Below are positions 15,458 to 22,951 of a stretch of DNA of 22,951 nt, piece after piece. A model generated the notes under the pieces. That model saw nothing but the letters and a program-made list of their open reading frames with translations, had not been told where the DNA came from and searched no databases. Source of the DNA: Sandaracinaceae bacterium (GTDB taxonomy: Bacteria > Myxococcota_A > Polyangia > Polyangiales > Houyiibacteriaceae); the NCBI GenBank assembly GCA_012514415.1, contig JAAZAH010000240.1, positions 1-22,951 of the forward strand, written 5' to 3'. The position numbers and the translations under genes were made by a program. The first letter of the stretch is position 1. Each line of letters starts with the position of its first letter.

Positions 15458-16543
15458 ATGAACGAGAAGAACTCACGCGGGAAAGTCGCACTTTGTCTCG
15501 GAGGGGGTGGCATCACCGGTGCGATGTACGAGGTCGGGGTGCTGGCCGCCGTCGAAGATGCCATCGAGGATTTTCGGACGTCAGATTTCGATCTCTACAT
15601 CGGGATCGGATCAGGCGCGCCGCTGGCATCGATCCTCGCCGGAGGCGTCTCTGCGCTAAGAGCGTACCGCGCCCTCCTCGATCCAGCCGATGATTTCCTC
15701 CCGCTCTCTCGGGCCGAGCTTCTTCAAATCGACACCCCCGAGGTGAAACGGATGGGCAAGAGCGCTTTGCTCGCGCTTCGACGCACAATCGCCTCCATTG
15801 TCACCGGACGAGTCGGCGCCAACTTCTGGGGCGAGATCGATCGGTTCTACGATTCGCTGCCGGCGGGCATCTCATCGCTCGATCCCTTCGCGGAGATGCT
15901 CGCGAAGATGTTCCGAAGGAGGGGTATCTCCGAGGATTTTCGCGAGCTTCCCGGGCGCCTCCTCCTCATCGCCAACGATCTCGATCGGGGCGAACCCGTT
16001 GTCTTTGGGCTCGGACATCGCGAGAACGTGCCCGTGACACGCGCGATTGCCGGCGCGTCCGCTTCCCCCGGACTCTATGCGCCAGTCACCATCGACGGGC
16101 GCGATTATATCGCGAGCTCACCGCTCGAGGGCCGTCACCTCGAGCTTGCAGTCAACGAGGGTGCAACCGCCATTCTCGCCATCAACGCGCTCGTCCCCGT
16201 CACGGCAGAAGGGTGCTCGATCCCGACCGGGCATGGGCCGGGAGAGCGTGTCCGCGATAAGGGCCTTCTTTGGGTGCTCAACCAGCAAGAACGCATCGCG
16301 ACCCAAGCCACCCTCCGCCTCATCGCCGATAGCCTGCGCGCACAGCGCAGCGCCGACATCCATCTCATCGAGCCAGACCGACGGGATGCGTTGATGTTCA
16401 TGCGCCCCTCCATGGATTTCGCAGCGCGGCGCGTCATTCTGAAGGAAGGCTATACGGCCGGGAGGCGCCTCCTCAGCGACGCGGACTCTTCCCTAAGGCG
16501 CGCGCTCGAGGCAAAACGCGAGGCGCTGAAAACGGAAGGTTGA
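15458..16543 (+). CDS. Patatin-fold protein with both catalytic positions replaced (probable pseudoenzyme)
   Basis: 361 residues with clear patatin-like phospholipase organisation: oxyanion-hole loop GGGGITGAMYEVGVL (15-29), the strand leading to the nucleophile elbow (FDLYIGIGSGAPLAS, 44-58) and the late segment VPVTRAIAGASASPGLYAPV (191-210). Active patatins have G-x-S-x-G at the elbow; here the aligned residues are G49-I50-G51-S52-G53, so the nucleophile position is Gly and a Ser sits one place later. Active patatins then have D-G-G/A after the strand corresponding to GRDYI (214-218); here it is A219-S220-S221. Both members of the Ser-Asp dyad therefore appear to be lost while the fold is kept. 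It may bind lipid without hydrolysing it, or use a different mechanism; the first is my inference. No signal peptide is seen. It lies 9 bases after the CPBP gene and is likely co-transcribed. Confidence 0.86.
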   Translation: MNEKNSRGKVALCLGGGGITGAMYEVGVLAAVEDAIEDFRTSDFDLYIGIGSGAPLASILAGGVSALRAYRALLDPADDFLPLSRAELLQIDTPEVKRMGKSALLALRRTIASIVTGRVGANFWGEIDRFYDSLPAGISSLDPFAEMLAKMFRRRGISEDFRELPGRLLLIANDLDRGEPVVFGLGHRENVPVTRAIAGASASPGLYAPVTIDGRDYIASSPLEGRHLELAVNEGATAILAINALVPVTAEGCSIPTGHGPGERVRDKGLLWVLNQQERIATQATLRLIADSLRAQRSADIHLIEPDRRDALMFMRPSMDFAARRVILKEGYTAGRRLLSDADSSLRRALEAKREALKTEG

Positions 16544-16648
16544 GTGACGCGCGGTTTGGGGGCTCGTACGCTTTTCGGTGGCGCATCCCATCGCCCGATG
16601 TAGGTGCGCGGCATTGCCACGCACACCAAAGGCGATTAGAGAAGAAGC

Positions 16649-17311
16649 ATGGAACGTGAGCCGACGATTTGGTTGGTGGGCGCAACGGGGCTCGTCGGAA
16701 AAGGCGCCGTCCGTTCGTTCATCCAAGATGAGCGCCCCGGACTCCTTCGCGCCTTTCTTCGCCGAAGCACGGGCCTCGAGGGGGCGCGCTACGAGGAAAC
16801 CATCATCGATTTCGAAAAGCTCAGCGAGGAAATCTCCGCAAAGGTTCCTGCAGATGAATCACCCGATGTCGCCCTCTGTGCGCTTGGAACGACCATCAAA
16901 GTCGCCGGAACCAAGGAAGCGTTTCGTCGCATCGATCACGATTATGTCCTCGCCTTCGCCGAGGCCGCAAAATCTCGCGGGGTAAGACATTTCATCGCGG
17001 TCACGGCCCTCAACTCGAATGCTCGTTCACCCTTCTTTTATTCGCGGGTGAAAGGCGACGTTGAACGTGCCCTTCGCGGGATGGGTTTTGAGTCGCTCAC
17101 CCTCGTCCGCCCGTCGCTTCTTCTCGGTGAGCGCGAAGAGCGCCGCTTTGCCGAGAGCTTCGCCGCGCCCTTTTCAAAACTCCTTCCCCGCGCACTCCGC
17201 GGCATCGAGGGTGAGCGGGTCGGCCGCGCGCTCATTGCTCTTGCCTTTGAAGAACCCCTTCCTGGCGTACGGATCGTTCCCTCGGGTGAGCTCTTCGAAA
17301 TCGCACCCTAA
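16649..17311 (+). CDS. NAD(P)-binding atypical SDR, TIP30/HTATIP2-like
   Basis: 220 residues with a Rossmann fold. GATGLVG (11-17) is the nucleotide-binding loop, CALGTT (77-82) lies at the following strand and YSRVK (131-135) places the Tyr/Lys pair of short-chain dehydrogenases. VRPSLLLG (153-160) and the closing residues match the atypical a5 subgroup that includes TIP30/HTATIP2 and related bacterial oxidoreductases. No catalytic reaction is established for most of these. The ATG at 16649 has AGAAGAAG just upstream. It lies 105 bases after the patatin-fold gene, and is convergent with the second kinase gene. No membrane segment, so cytoplasmic. Quinone or epimerase-like activity cannot be judged. 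Confidence 0.88.
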   Translation: MEREPTIWLVGATGLVGKGAVRSFIQDERPGLLRAFLRRSTGLEGARYEETIIDFEKLSEEISAKVPADESPDVALCALGTTIKVAGTKEAFRRIDHDYVLAFAEAAKSRGVRHFIAVTALNSNARSPFFYSRVKGDVERALRGMGFESLTLVRPSLLLGEREERRFAESFAAPFSKLLPRALRGIEGERVGRALIALAFEEPLPGVRIVPSGELFEIAP

Positions 17312-17389
17312 GATCCCGCGGGGGGCAGAGGGTGCCGCGCCACGCTGGCGAGCACGTCGCAGCCGTTTCTGAAGCTCGTACGTCGTCCG

Positions 17390-19366
17390 TTAAATCTCCG
17401 GAGGCGGGGGCGGGCTGAAGCTGATGCGCTCCTTGAGCTCGCGCTCATACCGCCTTCGACGGCGCCTTCGACGATCGGAGACGAGCCACATCGCCGATGT
17501 GGAGCCGATGCCGATGAGGCTCGCTATGGCGACGATGAGGAAAGTATGGTCGGGAAAGCGGATCACAAAAGGCGCGGCAGTGATGAAGGCGATGGCGGGA
17601 GAGAAAAGCCGCCGGTCGGTGATCGTGGCGAGAACGGCGAAGCAGCTCCCAAAGGTGAAAAGATCGGTCGCGATATCTCGGATCTCTTCTCGTCCGAGGG
17701 CGAGGGCGACGAGGCGACGAAGCACGAGGAGAACGCTCGTCACACAAATCGCGAGCACCATGCGTCGGCTCGCGCGGTTCGGCATCAGCTCCCGCCGCAT
17801 CCCAAGCGCTGCGGCACCGAGGAGCCCCGATAAAAGAGTCGAAAAGGCAAGTGAATGCCAAGACTCGTAGCGATATAGGCCGATTTGCGTGAGCACCCAC
17901 GCGATAAGGAGCGGGATGTTGAAGGCAATCGCCGCGATGAGAATATAGAGTGCGCGCGCCCTCCGCGCGGCCCCATCGTCCTGCTGCGCCCGCATCTCCT
18001 CCATACGTGCCGCTTCGGCACGCAGGAGTGCGATCGCCTCTCGGAGCGCGCTGAGCCGCTCCGACTGTCCCCCGTCGAGCTCGAGCCGTTCGTCGAGAAG
18101 CGCTTCGGCTGCGTCCGCCTCGCCGTGGTCAATATGAAAGCCCGCCATCAAAAGCGTGGCTTCGGCGAGCCCCTCCCGCGCGAGAGAATTTTCCTGCCAT
18201 TCCCGGAGCGCGAGTGCGAAACCAAAGCGGCATTCCGCAAAGCGCCTGAGCAGCTCTTTCGTCCGCATCTCGCTCCGCTCATCCATCCGTCCGAGCTCGT
18301 CCCGAATCGCGCCAAGCTCCTTCATGCTTTGCTCGGCGAGCTCGACACTCGGTCGATACCGAACAAAGTTGGCGACGGCCTGGCGAAATTCTTCGGCTGA
18401 CGCATAGCGGCGCGCGGGATTTACGGCCATCGCGCGTCGCACGATGGCAGCGAGCTCGCGGGGCGTGTCCTTCGGAAGCGGACCGATCTTTCCACGATAC
18501 GCGGCGTAAAGAAGGTCTTTTATCGATTCGCCCTCATGCGGCGGGCGGTTGGCTAGGATCTCGAAAAGGAGCCCACCCAAGAGGTAAACATCGGACCGCG
18601 TTCCGAGCTTGCCACTTTTTGGATCCACCATCTCGGGCGGCATGTAGGCGGGCGTTCCAAGGACCTCCGTCAGTTCATCGGCGAGCGGAAGAAATCCGCG
18701 ATGTTCCTCGTTGATACTGCACGCAACGCCCCAATCGACGAGGTAGACATCGCGGAAAGCGCCGATCATCACATTGTCGGGCTTGAGATCGAGGTGAAGA
18801 ATGCCGCGGCTGTGGGCATAGTGGACGGCATCGCAGACGCTCAATAGGACGGTGAGGAGGAATTCGAGGCGGTCCTCCCCGGCGGGTGGTTCGCAATCGC
18901 CGCGGATGAACGAGCGAAAGGACTCGCCCTCGATCCGCTTCATCACAAGAAGGGGTGCACCGCGGTGGTCGTAGCTAAGTGAGTAAAGTGGAACGATATT
19001 GGGGTGTTCGACGAGCCCCGTGATGCGTGCTTCGCGAAGGAGGCGCTCGATCAGGTCTTGGTCGAGGAACTCGTCCTTCAGCGTCTTGACCGCCACCTCG
19101 CGCTTCAGGTTCGACTGCTCGGCGAGTTTGATGATCCCCATCCCGCCTTCAGCAAGCGTCCCCTTGAGTGCGAGATCTTCGTCGCGGCGTAGGTTCGAAA
19201 AGACCGCTTGTGAGAGTCGCTTGAGCGGGCTCACGCGATAGGGCGACCGGAGGCGAGGCGCCATGGTGGGCTTGAGCGTCGTCTCCCCGTCCACCTCACC
19301 GCGCAATTGGCTGAGGTCGAGCGTCGCGATGAATTCATCACGGCTGAGCCGCTCCGTCGTGATCAT
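17390..19366 (-). CDS. Ser/Thr protein kinase with polytopic C-terminal membrane domain
   Basis: 658 residues. The kinase domain (about 68-335) has glycine loop AEGGMGII (72-79), Lys94 in VAVKTL, Glu112, catalytic loop HLDLKPDN (191-198; HRD has become HLD), DWG (211-213) in place of DFG, and APE as PPE (243-245). Asp193, Lys195, Asn198 and Asp211 are all kept, so activity is likely. HLD and DWG variants are seen in kinases of Planctomycetes and related groups. A helical, Glu-rich region (about 340-468) links to about six hydrophobic segments (about 472-630). The C-terminus has eight consecutive Arg (632-639), then a Pro run. Most of the membrane part lacks long loops, so sensing would be inside the membrane. 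The start ATG at 19366 is likely; a hairpin lies between it and the upstream cytochrome gene. It is convergent with the SDR gene. Confidence 0.93.
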   Translation of the reverse strand: MITTERLSRDEFIATLDLSQLRGEVDGETTLKPTMAPRLRSPYRVSPLKRLSQAVFSNLRRDEDLALKGTLAEGGMGIIKLAEQSNLKREVAVKTLKDEFLDQDLIERLLREARITGLVEHPNIVPLYSLSYDHRGAPLLVMKRIEGESFRSFIRGDCEPPAGEDRLEFLLTVLLSVCDAVHYAHSRGILHLDLKPDNVMIGAFRDVYLVDWGVACSINEEHRGFLPLADELTEVLGTPAYMPPEMVDPKSGKLGTRSDVYLLGGLLFEILANRPPHEGESIKDLLYAAYRGKIGPLPKDTPRELAAIVRRAMAVNPARRYASAEEFRQAVANFVRYRPSVELAEQSMKELGAIRDELGRMDERSEMRTKELLRRFAECRFGFALALREWQENSLAREGLAEATLLMAGFHIDHGEADAAEALLDERLELDGGQSERLSALREAIALLRAEAARMEEMRAQQDDGAARRARALYILIAAIAFNIPLLIAWVLTQIGLYRYESWHSLAFSTLLSGLLGAAALGMRRELMPNRASRRMVLAICVTSVLLVLRRLVALALGREEIRDIATDLFTFGSCFAVLATITDRRLFSPAIAFITAAPFVIRFPDHTFLIVAIASLIGIGSTSAMWLVSDRRRRRRRRYERELKERISFSPPPPPEI

Positions 19367-19411
19367 CCCAGCAAATCTACCAGATGTTTACGCACCGCGT
19401 CAGATCGAATG

Positions 19412-19433
19412 CGGCGGGCTGGATCATCCGCCG
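19412..19433 (-). other. GC hairpin just after the cytochrome c stop
   Basis: CGGCGG and CCGCCG (19412-19417 and 19428-19433) form a perfect 6-bp all-GC stem with a 10-base loop, three bases past the stop at 19437. No T-tract follows on the minus strand. It may end or stabilise the rpsU-cytochrome mRNA; a weak terminator is possible. Confidence 0.35.
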
Positions 19434-19436
19434 GTT

Positions 19437-19874
19437 CTAGCGCAGTGAGACGATGAAATCGACGAGGGCCTCAAGCTCCTGTGGGCCGAGCCTTCCGCGG
19501 TAGCTGGGCATCACATTCGGCCGGCCGAGGACCACCTCTGCCGAAGGATCGAGGATGCTACGCGTAATGTATTCGCGATCGGCCACGACCTCGCCGCCGC
19601 CTTCGAGGCGCCTTGTTTTTCCGACGAGCCCGAGCATTGTCCCGCCAGCCTCATCAACCCCGCCGACATTATGGCAGCCCGCACAACCCATCTCGCGGAA
19701 GATCGCAGCTCCCCAACTGCGATGATTCATGCCGACCGGGGGCTCGACCGGGCGCTCGGGCGGGTACGCCCGTTCCACTTCAGCGCATCCGGCGAGCGAA
19801 AACACGCTCAAAACGCAAAAAAGAGCCCCGGAAAGCAGGCTCTTTTCCAAAACGCTTCGAAGAGGGAGCGTCAT
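19437..19874 (-). CDS. Small class I cytochrome c lipoprotein
   Basis: 145 residues. A signal sequence ends in lipobox SLAGC (lipidated Cys30), then a Pro-rich linker leads to one heme c site, CAGCH (Cys64, Cys67, His68). The likely distal axial ligand is Met122 in RPNVMPSYRG. The order CxxCH, then RSILDPSAEVV and VMPSYRGRLGPQEL, matches the cytochrome c domain found in cytochrome oxidase subunit II and related free electron carriers. It is probably anchored in the membrane, facing the periplasm, and carries electrons; the partner is not visible here. The ATG at 19874 has a run of G 4 bases upstream. It lies 16 bases after rpsU on the same strand, suggesting co-transcription with a ribosomal protein gene, which is unusual. 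Confidence 0.9.
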   Translation of the reverse strand: MTLPLRSVLEKSLLSGALFCVLSVFSLAGCAEVERAYPPERPVEPPVGMNHRSWGAAIFREMGCAGCHNVGGVDEAGGTMLGLVGKTRRLEGGGEVVADREYITRSILDPSAEVVLGRPNVMPSYRGRLGPQELEALVDFIVSLR

Positions 19875-19890
19875 TCAGCCCCCCCAAGGC

Positions 19891-20133
19891 TCACATGCTA
19901 TCCGGCTGACGCACGCGCTTGCGGCGGCGGCGCGACGCCTCCGCGGCCTTCTTCCGGCGCCGAACCGAGGGCTTCATGTAGTGGCGGCGGCGCTTGAGCT
20001 CGCGAAGGATCCCTTCAGCCGCCATTTTGCGCTTGAGGTGCTTTACAGCCCTCTCGACGCCACGGTCTCCAACTTGGACCTCGACGGGCTTACACTGAAT
20101 CGCTTCGACGTTCGTCATCAAACCTTCGCTCAT
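19891..20133 (-). CDS. rpsU: Small ribosomal subunit protein bS21
   Basis: 80 residues of a small basic protein matching bS21, which helps 30S subunits begin translation. The family pattern is visible: VEVQVGDRGVERAVKHLKR, then EGILRELKRRRHYMKPS and an Arg/Lys-rich tail RRRKKAAEASRRRRKRVR. Two starts compete. The ATG at 20133 has GGAG 3 bases upstream, rather close. The ATG at 20118 (75 residues) has AAGG 4 bases upstream. I give the longer form. The region upstream holds a predicted promoter and a palindrome. The clpB gene lies upstream on the same strand, and the cytochrome c gene follows after 16 bases. Confidence 0.93.
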   Translation of the reverse strand: MSEGLMTNVEAIQCKPVEVQVGDRGVERAVKHLKRKMAAEGILRELKRRRHYMKPSVRRRKKAAEASRRRRKRVRQPDSM

Positions 20134-20177
20134 AACCTCCGCACCATCCTTAAAAGGCGTGAGTGGGCGCGCAAGCT

Positions 20178-20206
20178 GTCATATCCAGCGCACGCGCGCA
20201 AGTAAA
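20178..20206 (-). promoter_or_regulatory. Possible sigma-70-type promoter of rpsU
   Basis: On the minus strand, TTTACT (20206-20201) and TATGAC (20183-20178) each match 4 of 6 bases of the -35 and -10 consensus, with the ideal 17-base spacing. It is 45 bases upstream of the rpsU start. The surrounding sequence is GC-rich. Conservation or transcript-start data would settle it. Confidence 0.35.
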
Positions 20207-20207
20207 T

Positions 20208-20226
20208 GATCGAAATATTTTCGATC
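20208..20226. promoter_or_regulatory. Perfect palindrome GATCGAAA-TAT-TTTCGATC
   Basis: Two perfect 8-base arms (20208-20215 and 20219-20226) are separated by 3 bases. The dyad abuts the predicted -35 box of rpsU on its upstream side and lies about 89 bases after the clpB stop. An operator for a dimeric regulator is one reading; a transcript hairpin after clpB is the other. Confidence 0.5.
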
Positions 20227-20246
20227 GTGCTTGGTTTAACTTAGCT

Positions 20247-20263
20247 GATCTTCGGCAAAGATC
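20247..20263 (-). other. Small inverted repeat downstream of clpB
   Basis: GATCTT (20247-20252) and AAGATC (20258-20263) form a 6-base perfect stem around a 5-base loop, about 52 bases after the clpB stop. There is no T-tract, so termination is uncertain. Confidence 0.3.
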
Positions 20264-20314
20264 GAGAGAAGTCCGCGATTTTCGCCTCGGGACCGGGGGA
20301 AAATCGCGGCGGGC

Positions 20315-22909
<2,595 letters not shown>

Positions 22910-22951
22910 ATCACGATCCAAAATAAGCACGAAAATGGGCGGATCAAGCCC

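Noticed and set aside
17312..17389. Nested short hairpin between the convergent SDR and kinase genes
   Set aside because: Stems are only 4 bases (GTGC/GCAC around GCCA/TGGC) and no T-tract follows on either strand, so I do not call it a terminator.

Overview
The window is high-GC bacterial chromosome, coding almost end to end, and reads as ordinary core and envelope-associated genes rather than a mobile island. Nineteen protein genes are supported. I saw no tRNA, rRNA, CRISPR array, insertion sequence or prophage gene, and no gene-free stretch over 300 bases. The content suggests a member of the Myxococcota/Bradymonadota (former Deltaproteobacteria). The pointers are a Ser/Thr kinase with an HRDISPPN catalytic loop, an FHA-sensing sigma-54 activator, several lipoproteins with clear lipoboxes, Asp-rich lipoprotein segments, and predicted outer-membrane proteins. 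This lineage call is an inference from style; no phylogenetic marker was tested.

Layout. Bases 1-8864 are on the minus strand. From upstream to downstream in transcription they are: an Asp-rich alpha/beta-hydrolase lipoprotein; ribulose-phosphate 3-epimerase directly followed by an FHA/sigma-54 activator; an L,D-transpeptidase / DUF938 methyltransferase / NhaC antiporter operon ending at a good intrinsic terminator; then a DUF4177 small protein overlapping a YidD-TM2 fusion, followed by an Old Yellow Enzyme that runs off the window start. At about 8865-9009 there is a divergent promoter region. Bases 9010-17311 are on the plus strand: a tail-anchored Ser/Thr kinase, a glyoxalase-fold protein, an exported barrel-like protein, a large TPR lipoprotein, a CPBP intramembrane protease homologue, a patatin-fold protein lacking its catalytic dyad, and a TIP30-like NAD(P)-binding protein. 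Bases 17390-22909 return to the minus strand: ClpB, ribosomal protein bS21, a cytochrome c lipoprotein and a second Ser/Thr kinase with a polytopic C-terminal half.

How the genes may work together. Two Ser/Thr kinases and an FHA-domain transcription activator lie within about 14 kb, so phosphothreonine signalling is a plausible theme, but no direct link is visible. The minus-strand envelope genes (L,D-transpeptidase, YidD, NhaC) and the plus-strand exported proteins suggest cell-envelope physiology.

The observations I would follow first are: the patatin homologue in which both catalytic positions are replaced (Gly51 for Ser; Ala-Ser-Ser for Asp-Gly-Gly); the fusion of YidD to a TM2 domain, co-transcribed with a DUF4177 protein; the perfect palindrome abutting a predicted promoter between clpB and rpsU; and the EF-hand/thrombospondin-3-like calcium loop inserted in the hydrolase lipoprotein. 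I do not see a clearly new defence or mobile system.
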